The position numbers and the translations under genes are program-made. Positions 28,525 through 43,700 of a stretch of DNA of 64,000 nt are shown here, one piece after another. Source of the DNA: Aptenodytes patagonicus (Eukaryota > Chordata > Aves > Sphenisciformes > Spheniscidae); the NCBI RefSeq assembly GCF_965638725.1, contig NC_134970.1, forward strand, positions 5,585,001-5,649,000, in the 5' to 3' direction. Within the stretch, counting starts at the first letter, position 1; each line of letters starts with the position of its first letter. The notes under the pieces were generated by a model. The model had not been told where the DNA came from, ran no database searches, and saw only the letters and a program-made list of their open reading frames with translations.

Positions 28525-31069
28525 CTAAGAGAAGAGCTAGGAGAGAAAGTACCACGTTGTTAGTTTTGGAAGAAACTCCCAAGCAATGAAGCTCAAATCC
28601 CTGTACCTGGTATCGCAAGCAAAGTCCCTCAGGCTCAAAAGGCATTTCTTCAGATACTTAACTGTGTTTCAGAGAGGCTTATGATGCTAGTTATGCCCCT
28701 ACACTTACCTAGAAAGAGGCAAAAAAAAGGTTTTAAAGTAACCAGGGGTCTATTTAATCTATAAACCTTTCTTTTTTAAAAGTAAGTCTAAAGCCACTGA
28801 TGTCTTTAGATCACATATGTGTTTCTGCAAACACCTTCCTGGCAACTGCCTGACCTCCAGACCACTCGAGCCCTTTAAAAATGTTTACATATCTCTTGAT
28901 TCCCAGCACTGGCAAAATGAGCTCTGTAACATGGCTATAGCCCGAATACAGCATTTTCCCTGTTAACAGTTCAGGCGTCGCCTCTTAACCGCTCTGAGGT
29001 TTGACTAGGAGGTTCCCTGCTCCCAGTCACTGCTTTTTTTTGGTCTTCCTTCTTCTTGATTTATCACCCTCCCGTCATATAGTGCTCACCCTAGTATTTA
29101 ACCCAATATAGTCCTACAACAAATACTCATATCACATAGAACAGCCAGGACTGCAGCAGCCTTACATCTATTGTATCCTGGCTCAGCCCGACACACATGA
29201 GGCTTTAACCAATGCTGTTCAAATCTTAAATGTTCTTTCAGCATATGCAGAGAGACAGCTTCCATTTTTTCTGTTTGGCCACTTTACTCTTAAGTGAAAT
29301 TCTTCTTCCCTGTTCTTATCTTTAAGACACACTTCACTCCTTTTTATCTCCTAACAGATCTCTTCTGCCGTCTCTTTCCCTCATTCTCTCTTTGGCATTT
29401 ATTTTGTCCTGCTATTGCCTTGGACAAGAAACAGCTCTCCTTTCTTGGCTTGAAGTGTTTTCTTTTCACTCTCTCAAACATAAACCAGCAATTTCCTCAT
29501 TAATGAATTTTCCCTATTTCCCCCCTGCAGAACAATTGTCCTGTGTCTTTTTCTTGGCTGAATTAAGACTCCAGGACCCGTGGGTGCCATCTATAAAGCG
29601 TGGCAGAACACGGACGTGGCTAGATACAAACCAGATAAAATACAGCACTAATAAAACAACAAAAAGGCCAAATAAGAGTTGGCCAGCTTTCTGGCCAGGA
29701 CCTGCTGAGGATGAAGGCCTTAATGAGCAGTTCAGTGGTGGGTTTCAAGCCCATCATTACTGGCAGTCAGCGCAAACATTTCATTCTTAATTAGAAATTT
29801 TAAAAAGGAATAACAATTCCTTCCTCTTGTTCCGTAAAACCAATACTAAGTTGCCAGAATTATTATATCTGTATATTTTTAGAAAATCTGTTGCTTACGC
29901 ATCATGTGATATTCATCAGAAGGAAGATTTTTGGCAACAGCAAAACCATGTGAAAAGCTACTGTATTCTTTCTTTTTTTAAAGGCTCTGGCTGGCTGGTA
30001 GGAACAGCAACGTGAGGAGCCTATGAGGGTCATCCTAGTTCCAGCAAACTGTGCCGTGCATCACTACGCACCTCTCCTCTCACCAACCACCCAACGCTGG
30101 CTGGGGCCGTTATCACAACCCCAGAAAGCTCCCTCTCCTGACGCTTTCCAGGCTGCTTCCCTTGGACCCACTGCACTGGTTGCCTGGACCCCGGAGAGAC
30201 CTCCTCATCAGTCCCATCAGAAACCCCATGAATGCTGCCTTGCGTTCGGTCACGTGTGAACAAATCCACCCCCTTTTGCCTGAGCAAAGGGCAACACAAA
30301 CTCGTCCTGAATAAACCCGTGCAATCTTTTGCCCTCTTCTCTCACGTGTCAGACCAGCAAAGAGGTAGTAAGAAAGGCCAGCAGTCTGCTCTTGGGCCAT
30401 GGGCAGTGGGACATGGGTGTGTGGAGTCCCCAGTATCCAAGCAGAACATACCAGCATACCAACTGCACGTGCATTGCGCAAACCGCCCCACTCATACAAC
30501 TGCAGGACAAACCTACTATCTCAGGAATGATCTATATGAGTGAGTAAACATACAGAATATGCAGAAAATACTGTTTAAAGTAAACCCAAATATGCAAATC
30601 CACATACTGTACAACACCCTGCAAAAACAAACAAACAAAAAGTCTTTGTCAGTTCTGGAATTGATTTAATTTCAAATGTAGCAACAAAAATTCAACCATT
30701 CCCCTATTTCATACAGTCTTTTGTAATTATTGTGAGAAAATGGAGTTTTCCAGGCTACAAATGTTAAACTATTTATACAACTAATACTGTGGTTTCAAAC
30801 ACATTCACTGAATTCCAAACATTATAATTATGATATACTTTTTGACCAAAATGCTTTAAAATTTGGTAACTGCACAGAAAGCCAAAACATATTTTTTAAA
30901 ACTGCAGTTTGATTTACTCAGGTGAAAGTGTTTTCAGATGGGGAAAAAAAATCCTTGTGGAGTGGATACGTAATCATCTTGGGAAAGCCCTTAAGAGGAG
31001 TCGTTCTTGAGACTAGCTAGATATTGGGAGGAACACAAACACCACACTGGGTTGTGTCTCAGGAACTCT

Positions 31070-31089
31070 CCCCCCCCCCCCCCCCCCCC
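31070..31089 (+). repeat. Poly-C tract, 20 C
   Basis: An uninterrupted run of cytosines; the complementary strand is a G20 tract able to form G-quadruplex-type structures. The length is prone to sequencing and assembly error. Confidence 0.9.
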
Positions 31090-32239
31090 AACTTTTCTAT
31101 ATTGAAACAAGCTCCCTGATAAAACTGAGATGCTAATGCACTCACTTGGGAACAGAATTTGCTCTGTGAGCTGACAAGAACTCCATTAAGAAAACTTGAT
31201 AAGCATAAAATTTACTCCTCAGGCCTCTTTCTTTCAAGAGTGCTCCGTTGCTGCAGTTCTGCCAATAAGCTCCCCTTGCGCTGTCTGAACACCCTCTTGG
31301 TTATTTAATACATCACTTAGCAGAGAAGAGAATTTAGGCAGGGAGTCAGATCAATAAGCAGTTTACATCCAGGCAAACAGCAGCTTTATCAAGGGACGCT
31401 TACATTCCATAACTTCACAAGAGGCCTGCCTTATAAGCCCTGTTTAAGTGATGTCAAATAGCACGAAATGCCTACAGACTGAATTTTCACAACAGTCAAA
31501 TCGGGTTTGATGAATGCTGCAATCTTTGTTCATCACCTTAAGCTCTGAACTAAATGCACGCACAGTTCAAGAGACACTGCATGCCATTCAGCAGTCCTCT
31601 ACTATGATATCTCCGAAATTATTTATAGAATGATCATCAGATGTGCAGGAATTACAATACATGAATTTGCCCATATCATTTCCCCTCCTTTTTCTGCTTA
31701 ATCTGCTAAACAGGATTTTTAGGGAAAAAAGCCCCAGCTGTTTGACACCTTTCTCCTCGTTCTTTTCTGTTACACTAAGTTTAGCACCGGTAAAAGGTGC
31801 TAAAAACTGCAGCAATGGGAAGATTCAGAAACAGATGCTCTTCACAATTGTGGTGGCTCTTAGAAGCATCAGATCTGACTTTCCTCATTAAATCTACGGG
31901 AAGCCAAACATTCAGCCCTGCTGATAATCCAACTTGGGCCAGGCTAATTTCCTATTTTCTGTCCCCTCTTTGCCTGCCCAAATCCTACACGTTGTGTGTC
32001 AGCAGAATTGAGGCAAATGAGTAAGGATTCCTTTACCACATTTGGCTGGTACAATAAATATCCAAACTAGTCATTTAATATGACAAATACATTGCAATCA
32101 CGCATACAACCCAGTAGGGAAACTAGTACATAAAGACTTCAGAAGGCCATACTCATGCCTGACCAGCTTACAAATGTCCTGGTTTCCTTTCATGCCCAGG
32201 ATCAAGGTGAACTACCCGTGGTGAGGATGAATACCTATA

Positions 32240-32385
32240 AATAATAATTAGCACTATTCATCTTCAAAGCTTCTTACAAATATTAACTGCTCATTCCTCC
32301 TAACAGCCCTGGGAAGCACTGCAGGGAAGTCTTTTATGAGAGAAAACAGGGATACAGAAAAAGAGACATAATCTTCAGGACCAGC
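32240..32385 (+). repeat. MIR-like SINE relic in KCTD20 intron 1
   Basis: The string ATTCATCTTCAAAGCTTCTTAC, then CTCATTCCTCCTAACAGCCCTGGGAAG, then TTTTATGAGAGAAAACAGGGATACAGA follow the order and spacing of the MIR consensus blocks as I know them (3' half: fall-off of counts, 'cctcacaacaaccctgtgag', 'cattttacagatgagg'). The copy is strongly diverged. Identified by eye. Confidence 0.5.
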
Positions 32386-35300
32386 CAGAGTAGCAGGCCC
32401 ACTAACTAACTAGGTGTTGTGCTGACTTTTAGCACGTTCACTACTCAAGCTCCCTGGCCGTGCACCGGCAATTACCCTGCGGTTAGCAGGACAAGTAGTA
32501 GCAGGTTACCGTCTTCTTTTGAGGTCTGTTTCCACGCACATTTCTACCCTCTGGTAAGCACAAATTGGCTGGTACCACAGAATTGATCATGGGCAGTAAA
32601 CGAGCACCCTGACTTCTTAGCTCACTTCTCAGTAACTTGTTTGTATGCTCAGATCCTGAAGGACCAGGCAGGGACCAGTCTGCAGAGGAGTTGAAGACTC
32701 ATGGCTTGTGGACGGCTGGATTTTGGGAGCTGGGAACTCATGAATATCAAAAGCCCGGTGTCACATTCAGCACTAAAGATCAGAGAGAAAGAGCTCCTAA
32801 ATAGGCTGTGATTTTTTTTTTTTTTGGAAAGGAAATCAGCATCACAGTCAAAAATCAAAATTCACATCTGACTCCGGCCGTTGGTTTTGCCCAGCTTGGA
32901 GCACGTAGGTCCCTCCTCCCTCCAAAACATGACAATGTTAAGAATGAGTTGTGCAACTGAACAAACATCTCTGTTCTCCAAACCATGTGCTGATGGTCAC
33001 GGTGAACTCATCACAATTTATTTGAACTTGTTTAGAGCCAACACTTTTGTTGAGAGAAAAATATGGAAGTGATATTTAAATTTTTTTTTTTAAACACAAA
33101 CTGGAAACAGAGTTTTATTTAGCAATGCATCTTTGGCACAAACAATTCATGCTACAAACCTTTTGCAGAGATAAAGAGGCTGATCCTTGTTCTACATAAT
33201 TCTTAAGAAAGAAGGAAGTGTACTGGAATGTAAAAAGGCTGGGACTATCCTCAGCGTGTTATCCTTCCCCACCCTAACAAATCTGAGGCACATCCAAACC
33301 CACTTCCCAAGGTATACAGTTCTCACCCAGCTACTGGAAGGAGCTGAATGGCTTAACTTGTACAGACCAACATAAACTTTACATAGGTGATGTGTGCAAA
33401 GAAAAGAAACTCAAATACAGTAACACGTCCAGCAGAGCAAACCCAGTTAGATGCAGGACATTTTATTAAGCAAAAGGTAACAAAAGCATCAGTATAGACT
33501 TGCTGGTTTCTAACTTTTTATTGTATTACTTGTTTGTTATCCTTACCTTTGGGATTTTTTTTTTTTTTTTTAAAAGAACCATTATAAGGTATTTTAGGTA
33601 TCAAGTTTGCAGAACTTCACAGAAACCTCAAAGAAAAATCATGAAAAGCTGAGCTGCCAAAATCCATTGGAGAGTAAAGCCCTTTACTGTAACATCTGAC
33701 AGCTTATGCACTGCTTCACTGTCATCTGGCATGACAAGAAGGAAGTCGTAAGAGAGTAAAAATAGTAGAAGTGAGTAACCTTACTTCACCATTTGGTTTG
33801 CGAATGGCGAAGAACGACCAGCACACTGAGCGAGTGAATCAGATGGTTAGCAACCTTCCACTCTTCCTAAACCACAGCGTAACCACGATGACTTAAATAA
33901 AACTCCAAACAACTCATTTTTAAGGTGACAACACTCCTTTAGATCTACAAAAACATTCCATGTACAATTATTCTCAGAAATATGAGCAAGCAGGAAACAC
34001 GCATATGCAGGGTGTGCCTGACCTAATTCTACAGTCTACTACTTTAGAACAAGACGTATTTCTAATGTAATTGCACGCCTTTCAAAAAAGTCTTTAATGT
34101 CTTAAAACATATCCTTGGAACATGCCAAAAGCTTCTCTAAACATAAAAGCAGAAAAACAAATTAGCAATGATTGAATCCCTCCTCCGGAGAGAAAAAGGG
34201 AAATCTCATGGGCTTAAGATAAATAACGAGAAGCATTTCCTGGACAGAAGGATTAGCGAATCAGTATAGGGTACGTCTAAACCACAACGGGGAGTGCAGC
34301 ACAGAGATACCCAAGCCAGGAGAGATCCGCTGGCCAAGGCTTCGCTGTGCTGTACACAATGTGCGGATTTGTCAGCTGGAGGCGAGATACAGTCTAGCTG
34401 TACAGGTATCAGCCCTGTGCCACGCTGAGTTAGTGAACCTGGCCCCTCTCATGTAGGACTCGCCACTCACATTCATCTTCTCTCAATTGGTCTGCTCTTG
34501 TGCCCCTCACACATTTTTGGAATTGGGCTAAGTAAAAAGAAAAAAGCTATCAAACTTGGTATCAAAAAATATCATATTGGCAAGTAGGCAGCGATCCAAC
34601 TTTCTAATTTTCATAAATACTATTTGCTTTTGATCATCAGATGGATACTTCCCCGGCGAGAGGGAGGAAGAAAAAAATAACCATACTGCTTGTCAGCTCA
34701 GTTCAGTGGCAATAAAAATTCCCCAGTCGCAGGGAAGCATTCCAGAGGGCTGTGCAGAATGAGAGTAATCCAACCGTTAGAAAGGAAGGCAAGAAGTAAA
34801 ACTTTCTGCTTTATTAAAGATTGATAACAGACTTGGGGTCTCATTCTGTAAACGTGAAGGAAATCCACTGAAATCAGGTTTGAATTTGCATGAATGAGAC
34901 TGGAGTTAAACCCTAGGAATTTTGGCCACAGCTTCTGTTCATTCCCATACCTGTAACTTGGGAGCCCCTGAAGATTTTCACAAATAAAATGGATAAAGTA
35001 TGGAAAGGAAACAGCACAGAAGGGCACAGGAAAAAAAACCTACCAGGCTGTGCCTGCTCTAGTCTCGACAGAGCTTCCCATCTTATGCTCTGCTTTGTTC
35101 CCTTCTGCATTCCCAGTAAGAGAGAAACAGCACCATTAGGAAATTGGAATAGACAAAATAAGTGTAAAACCTGCCTATTAAAACACATCTTCAGTGTAAA
35201 TTGTATAAAATTCATCCAGAGTTTAAAACGCAAGAAGCTGCCGTTCCTTTTACAGGTTGCTTGGAGTAAACACAAGCCTATCGATTCTTTATCTACTAAA

Positions 35301-37772
35301 AAATGAAAGTGAGTGATGGTCCCACATTGTCAGTATTGCACAGTTTACATTAGGAGAAAGGCACTTCTAAAGCAATGACCCACCCTGCTTTTAAACCCTT
35401 CTCCCTGCTTTCGGCCAAATACTACAGCCTTTAAACATTTTAAGGTTCAGAGGGTCTCTCATTCTCACAGCAGGTGGTTTTTTTGGTCTTCGTTTTTTTT
35501 TTTTTTAAAGCATTTTTCCAGTTGTCAGGTACAAATCCAGTTCCTCATTACTACTTCTCTTTTAAGCATAAGACTAGTCTAGGAGATCAGTTTTTTATCC
35601 TCTTCCTGAAGGGGAAGGGCCATGCGTGAAGTCTCATATAAGCAGGGAAGCTGGTGTCACCAGCCTGCCCTGGGCAAGCGTACCTTCTAGCACAAGGGTC
35701 TGAGCCCCAGGTACTGCCCTGGGCAGCTGAATCAAACAGGGGATGCTCAAGACAACGTGAGACTTGGCAGATGTAAGGTTGGCCACTCACTGGCACCTGT
35801 AGATAGGCCGGTACCACAGGAGAACAACGTAACAGCGCAGTCACCCAAACTGCATCAGATAGAAAATCTACCTGGAGCCTTTAACATGCTTTTCTCACAC
35901 CTACTAATGATCCTTGCTTCATTTTCTGCTATAGACACAAAACATAACCGGACAATAAAAGGCTGATTTATAGGTTGAACTGGCACAGGCACATTACAAA
36001 AGGCTTTTCCCCTGTTATGAAATAACTTCATTGATATACAGAGGAATCATTTCCCATCCGGCTCCGAAATATAGATGGAAAATAATGTCCAGCAGGACTG
36101 ATGCAATGCAGGACAGCCTGCAAATTTCTGGCAAGAGACAGCAAGAAGGCTGATGAAATGCTTGATTGTTTTCTCCTATTCTGTGCATAGTGCTTCACTG
36201 TTAGCAAAGTTTACAGACTTACTCATTTACTTGAGTCTTAACAAAAATCCACTGTTTTTTACAAATGCAATTCAAAACTACAGTCTGAAATATGGTTTTG
36301 ATGGTTTAACACTGCACATCCACATCTTGATTTAAGACCCATGGTTCAACAGGTTCTTCCGTAACTGCCAGCGCCTGGTTTATGCGCTGAAAGCTTGCAT
36401 TGCTGCTGATGGCACTGACCCACGTCGGTGCCCCACACTGACAGCATCATTTCTTTTGCCGACCTATCATCACCAAGACTAATACATGCAGAAAACTTGT
36501 TGAGATCTATTAACTTGAAGTAACTTTTCCAAAATAGGCAAGTTATACCGTGGCAGCCTCATCAACTGGAATAGACGAAGTGCATCCAATAATGTCCTAC
36601 AACTGGGTGTCTCAGAAGGGAACAGAATTTCTGAATAAGGCAACAGGTTAATGCTTTGCTAGGGCTATATTTCCCTCCCTGTGAGGCTCAAGGTACTAGT
36701 GTTAAAGAGCACAACCAAGCAACCTATAAAGGCTATTTCCACTATTCACACTATTGGGTTTACGACAGTCATCTGAAAAATTATAGTTCTTATATTTGAT
36801 CCTCATAAAGAGCTTAACACTGTAGTAATGGCAGCTTTGCGAGTGCTATTTGATTAAATTCAGTCAGCAATTTAAATAAAGCTGGCCATGCCCATATAGA
36901 ATATATACCTCCTTTCTAGGCAGAGGGATGGAGTATGCAGATCTGACCAGGGTAAGGGGAAAAACCCTGGTGAAAGATGAGCTGTTGCAAATATAAGCAG
37001 GATCATCTTCTCTGGAGACAGGAAAAACAAATGTTCCCCTGCTAAAATACAGAATACCCAGCTAAATAAAGTTTTAAGCCAGATGACGCCTATGAGTTAC
37101 ACTTTGTCTTCACCTGTGTTAGATTAAGCTACAAATACTTATGTAAAAATCTTCAACAGGAGCAACAGCAGCAGACAATAGAGTTTTGCCCTGTATTCTC
37201 TGTTCCACCATTTTCTGCAAAACTACTTACAAAGCTTTCAGAAAAAAACCCATATTTTGACAAAACATAAAAGCAAGACCTACCTTAACTCTTTAGATTT
37301 TAAAATGCTATTTTCTTTCTCAATTTTTCCTCTTAGGCAGTTAAATCTAACTTGGTTTCAAATTCACACCAATTCCTACATCTACACTACAAGAAGTCAA
37401 GCGTCTCGATTATAAGCTGTACAAAAAAGCATAAGGACAACAGTATTTCTTCTGAGAAGGTTCTAACCCCAAGTCCAATATACCTGCAGCAATCAGAACT
37501 TCTGAACAGAAATAATCACCCACGTTTCCTATTGTAACTCTGGAGCAAACCCTCTCCCAAGCACCCCCTCTCAAACAACACAGCTCCTTACTTACTGGCG
37601 GCTCATATGTTCTCAGTGCTACCAGCACCAATATCCCGAAATCCTCCTTTAATAGAGGCAAGCACTAAGTCACAGCAAAGCTTCAGAGTTTAAACTGTTT
37701 GTGCAGCAATGGTCACTCCCCCAAAGCCCAGATGTCTGATTCATGTAAATATTTCAGTTTAAAAGTCCCCCT

Positions 37773-37788
37773 CCCCCCCCCCCCCCCC
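37773..37788 (+). repeat. Poly-C tract, 16 C
   Basis: An uninterrupted C run in KCTD20 intron 1, preceded by CCCCCT. It is the same kind of tract as the one at 31070. Confidence 0.9.
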
Positions 37789-40700
37789 GCTGATTCATGA
37801 GAAGTTTGAATAGAAAAATCTGTATGGTAACAAATAACTTTATTTTAAGCCTCCTATTTTCAGCAAAAGCCCCCCAGAACCTCTCTCTCCAGATGCCTGG
37901 TTCAGCCTGTTTTTGCAGGAATCGCGTGGTAGGTAAGGCGCAGTTTTATTAAACCCTTGATGCCTTATAGTTAAATACACTCCTGCCACTCATCTGCCAC
38001 ACGTCCCTTACGCAGGCAGAAAGGAATTAACTACCAGAATTTCTGAATATGTACACAACCATGTGCACACAGACTCCTGAGTCCAGAAGACCTTGGACTT
38101 GGGCCCAAACAAATTCACAGTAACTGAGGATAAAATTAGTTATTTTGATATGTTAATTCCCCCCAGGATGCATTGCTAATGAGCCCCACTAAGTACCTTC
38201 TTCCCTCAGAGCTTGGGTGCCTATGCACAGCATTGCAGAGGCATTACACGTTTACGTCACCTGGAAATGTTACCCTCTGTCAGTTCAAATATTAAATCAA
38301 TCTGTTCTGTTATTCTTAATGCTTTCCCCTAAGGTATATCTGGATTGCTCAGCTCCAAACACAATTTCACAGAACAACAGAATTAAATATATCACGTATC
38401 ATCAATAATATATCATTTTTAATGCAATAGAACCTGAAGACGTAGGAAACTACTTTCGTTCTCACTCATGCCAGTGATAAAGCATGTGCGTGTACTGACA
38501 AGTTTTAAAGTCTGATCGTTACGTAGCACCTGATTAATGAAGGATGCCTTAAGAGATATCTTACTTAAAAACAAACCAATCAATCCAACATAATGAAAAC
38601 AAGTTGTCACGAATTTACTAACTCATGTTTGTACTGTACATACACACATGGTATCGCAAGCACTTACTACTTTTGGTTTGGGGGCAAGCTTTTAATTCTT
38701 TAATGCCCAGTTGTCTCGTCTATCCAGATACAGGTGCAATAAAGCACCTGTAGCCTGTTAAGGAGATTGGGGGGATGTAAAGAAAGAGCAACAGCCTCTT
38801 ATCACTAAGACACATTGTCCCGCACGAGGTGAGGTGGGTTACCATCATTCAGGACTATGAAAACTCCACACAGAGCACACGATGCTCGAGAGCAAGGCAG
38901 CTTGTTGCACTTTCAAAGCATGCAGAAAGAAGCGCATGCACCCCAAAAATCAGCAAGGAGATGGCAGCAGGGTACAAATTAACACTTCAGCTCACAACTG
39001 AGGGGCTGAACACACCGTAACCCCCTCCTATCTCCTTCACCACAGTGGCCTTAGGAGAGCCAGGAGCTGCAGACAGCATCTCAAGCCCAGTACTTGGAAC
39101 TGTTGCCACTACCACCTGCAATTTTGACCTGCAATGCAGGGTCCGAACACCAATACCCAAGCTGCAGCACCTTAAATGATAAACTACCCTCTTTGCTTTT
39201 GGTGTAGCAACTAGCCAGGGTGGATCCTCTTGAGATGAGGATTGGAAGAATCGGTGTATTTGGAAATACACAACAGTTGTAATACGAGTGGATTATTTTA
39301 CAGCAGCATATCAGTAGAGAGAATATTCAGACTAAAAATTCCTCTCCTCACCTACTGAGCTTTTAGTTTCCTACAAAAAGTTAGCTGACATTTCACCCAT
39401 AGCAAAAAGCACCTACTTGCTTTGACTCTTACTTTAGAAAGGCTGCGAGCAGCTCAAAACTCCACCTTCCTTCTCTGGAAGGGATCCCAACAAGTAACTG
39501 CTCACTCATTCCCAGCTCATCTGCTGCAACTCCAACTGCCATTCATTTTTAACCAATTACATGGCAGCAGCTTGAAAAACTAACAATAGATGGCAGATTT
39601 TTGAAAGCTGAATGCACTTACAGTAGCTATTCACCAAAGAGTTTTCAGAATAACAGAGCATACAGCATAAAAAAACCCCCAAACCAGGGAAGCTGCATAC
39701 TGTTTAATGAAATGCAATTAAATTTGAAAGTAAATATTCTAGTCTTGAAAAAGTGGTTCATCCGCACTACAGTCAAGAGGAGCTCAGTGCTTACTGATGT
39801 ACCTGAATAAGCCCTGATCTACCTATACTCCTCTGCCTCTGTTTCAGGGCCTGAAGGAGGGCTGTACAAGGGGGACGGGAATGGGAAGAGGGCACAGCAT
39901 AGCAAGCCAGCCCCTCTACCTGCAGCCCAGGGCCCTGGTGCTCTGGGACAGGTGCTGCTGTCACTGATTAAAGGTCCAGCAGTAGTTTGTGTCCAGTGTG
40001 GAAGAGCAGAACCAGGCTTGGCAAAACTCAAGTGTCATAAGCCAGCCCAGGAGACCTTTACCTAACTTTGGTACGAGACGGGCTGGCATGGGATCCCTGC
40101 CAGGGTAATTATCTGGCATCCCCACGAGGCATTGCCATATCTCACCACAACAGTCAGCAGGGCAAGGAGCTGGAACCCAGTTCAGATAAAGCCACCGAAG
40201 CTACAGCTGTACTGTCCAGCCGAAGGGCTGAGATACTCCTTATGAGCAGAGGCACAAGCAAAGTGAAGACTATCAGCATTGTCTGTAGAAACAACGGAAT
40301 CAAGCAAGTTGTTTAACTCACATTAAGATACAGACAATAGCAAAAAGCAAAACAAACATAAGGCCTACCTTTTAGAGTGCAGCCGCATTAGTAAACTCTG
40401 CAAGTAATACTAAAGTAATCCAAAACCAAAATAAACAGAAGAGTTTTATTCAGCACAATTGCAGCTCTTCAGGAAAACACATCTTGATTTATTTTTAGGG
40501 AAGCAAGAGCAGGGGCTAAAATTTCAGCTAGGTGAAGCCAACCATTAGCACTCTGTCAATTTATGTCAGCAGAGAACTCGGTACCTTATTTTCACGAACT
40601 GAAAAACATCTTGCTCAAGATTTCAAAATGACTAAGGTTTATGATGGTACATTGGCAAGACACCTCTTTGTTTACATGTCTGGATAAATATTTTACATGT

Positions 40701-43700
40701 CAAGCATAGTTATAACACTTTCTAAGAATATTCCATTACATTCTTTCTTATGTGACTAATAATTCTTTCACAAAAATATTTGGCTAGTGTCATGTTTCAG
40801 CAAAATTAGCCAGGAACTGTAACCATATTTTGTGGAAGTTTAAAAAAGGGAAAACACCACTAAAAAAAAAAATACAAAATTGAAAAAGCAGAGACGATGC
40901 CTATTTCAACACACATAATGAGGTGTTCGTGCAGAGGAAAGGTGCCCATTTGGGCACTGAATAAGGTTGCTCTTGAAAGTGGAAAGTTCTAAAATGGAAA
41001 TGTATTCCAGAACAGTCCACTCCAGCTCATTTTTAATTTGACAAGCAAGCAACCCATCAATATTCTAGCTAAAATTGCAGCTGGCTTTGTGAATGTTTAT
41101 CTCAAAGACAATGAGCAAAAGAAAGGCTAGGATTTTTAAAAATTTATTTATTTTAAGGAAACAGTCTTCAAAGTCTGTCCTTGTGAGGAATATTCAACTC
41201 CTCTGCTGAATAATCCAAGAGCTTTAGAAATAAATTAGCATGTTCCAGTAGTAGAGCTTATGCATAATTTTAATAAATCCTTAACAAGAAGATAGGTCTT
41301 ATTGTGGAGCCTGCTAATTAAAGGGTCTATTAATGTACAAAGCAGCTCTCTCTAACCCTAGGATTTCAACCCAGTCCCAATCAGACATGACCAAAACCGT
41401 GACATTTTAGAGCTCTTAATGTGAACTGCATGGAATGAGTTTGCTATTTTCAATCTGGCTGTCAACTAGGCAAGACACTTACAAGAAACCACCATCACTA
41501 AGTGAACCTCTTGGTGGGAAACCTGGACCAAAACCCACATGGACAGAAGTCTCAGCACACTCAACACCAGCGGGTGAATGCTTCTTCCAGCCCCGTCTGC
41601 AGGACACCGCCAGGGCAGCACGAGGTTGCTGGTACGCTCATCGTCAGGGCTCAAGCTGCTCTGGGGATAAGTAAAGCCTTTAAGTCTCACAGCTGTCAAT
41701 CTGGCTGGCCCGAGTTCACAGGAGGTTTTGTTTTGAATTGTTATTTTTAATTCAGCTGTGACAATCTCCTAATTAAAGATAGCACTAAGTGTCTGCAACA
41801 CACAGGTTGAGAGACTGGAGAAGAGTCTATCTCCTGCATTAATAATAGTTTCATCTCTCAGAAATGCAATAATTCCACTCTACAAGTGGTGAAATGGCAT
41901 TTCCCATAGTTGTCCACAACACCTTTAAAATGGACTTGGAGTGACTTAACAGCACAAAGTGAAGACAGATACAGATGCCATGGCCTATTAACCAATTTTC
42001 TGTAAACAACTGAGAGTTTCAAAAACAGCTTTTAGAAGGAGAGGCTCACCCCATGATCTTGGCAAAGAACATTTTGTAATAGGGACATTTGACAGACAGG
42101 GTACCATTTAAATATAGCACAGCCCTAATGCACAAAGCTCTCCACAGCTTTATAATTACCAGTAAACAGACATCCAGTTTCCCCCTTGCTCATCCAACAC
42201 TAGGTAACAGACATAATTAGACTGGTTTCACTTCAGTATCTTGCGCAGCACAGTCAAAGCTAACCATCTCAAAACCAGCTGTTTATCACTGCTCCTCAAG
42301 TCTGACAGCAAAAACTGCATGTAAACGCATTTCCTCGCTATCAAATACGTTCATTTAGGTCTTTCTGAGAGCGCCACATCATACAGCCCTGCGAGGGGAC
42401 TGCCATCTCCAGCAGGCTGGGAGCAGTGATGCAGAACTGAGTCACAGCAACCTTTTCATACCGCTCAGCAGCAGCCAGAACAGCATGTCTGGCCACGGCC
42501 TCACCCGTACATTTGAAAGTGGACAGGTTGCTGCAGGGAGGGGGGCAGACACGTGCTTGGACCCCATTACAAGATCTGAAACGGGGGACTATTCTGGGAG
42601 GTGATAAGGAGAAAGCCTCTTCTCCCACCTGCTGCTCACACATGCCCAAGAAATGCACATCCTCAATATTTTTCTCCATTAGTGCAGCATCCAAATCAAT
42701 GGCTTTCGATCATACATTTAAATTGCTGTGCGGTACAGCTTAGTCCAGAGATAAGCAGCATTAAGGATAAAAGCTGAAACCTGTCTAGTCCACAATGACT
42801 CAAACATTACCTAATTTACACACCAGAAGAATGGATCTCATAGAAACTGTGGAGATTAGCAAAAACTTGAAGTTTTGAGGTGCTTTATATTAAACTAAAC
42901 TACTTCACAACTATAGCCAAATCATCTGATTTGAAGATCACTGAGTAATCTTATGATTTTTCATATTTGCAACTTGGTCTGTCTGAAAGGAAAAAGAACA
43001 AAGTAGATCCTATAGAAAACAGCCTGTAGAAGAAAAAAAGATTGTGCTCATATATATTAGAGAAACTCCACAGATATAACAAATCTAATTGTAACAGTAA
43101 ATCAGTGCTTCCTGAATTTTAAATAATCTGTATTTCTTTTCTATTCCTTAGTTGGACTCCTGAACAAAGTTACAAGAAATAAGGCAAACTTTTTGAAAAC
43201 CTCCAAAGACTCCTTTCCCAACACATGCAGTAAAGTCTTTTTCTAAAAAATGTATTTGAATAAAAGGCCTTTGCTATCGTAAACTTCCATCTCCTGAGCC
43301 TGTATCAGTCACTAACACCTGACGAAGGGCGGCCTTCTCAGAAAAGCATTAGACTACAGGGAGGTTTGCAAGTGCCTGCCAGAACATTTATGTCAACGGA
43401 TTAGGGAACTCATTCATAACTACCAACTGCTACAGCAGATAACGTTCCAAGCAGATGTAACCTTTTCCGTGGCTAGAGATTATGCAATGCCATGATTTTT
43501 AATCCACTCACCAAGAGGAAGAAGAAATTATCTAGCTTTCACATAGGTTAAAGCTTCCTTATTCTGTTTTTCTCCGTTACTTGTTCCAGTTATGTTGAAC
43601 TAGCAGATGATATTAACTGCACATCATCTGGGAGACTTGTAAAATCCACCCAGCTCATTTCCACTCCTACTAGAAACCCTGTTGCTGCAGCCGCTGTGTT

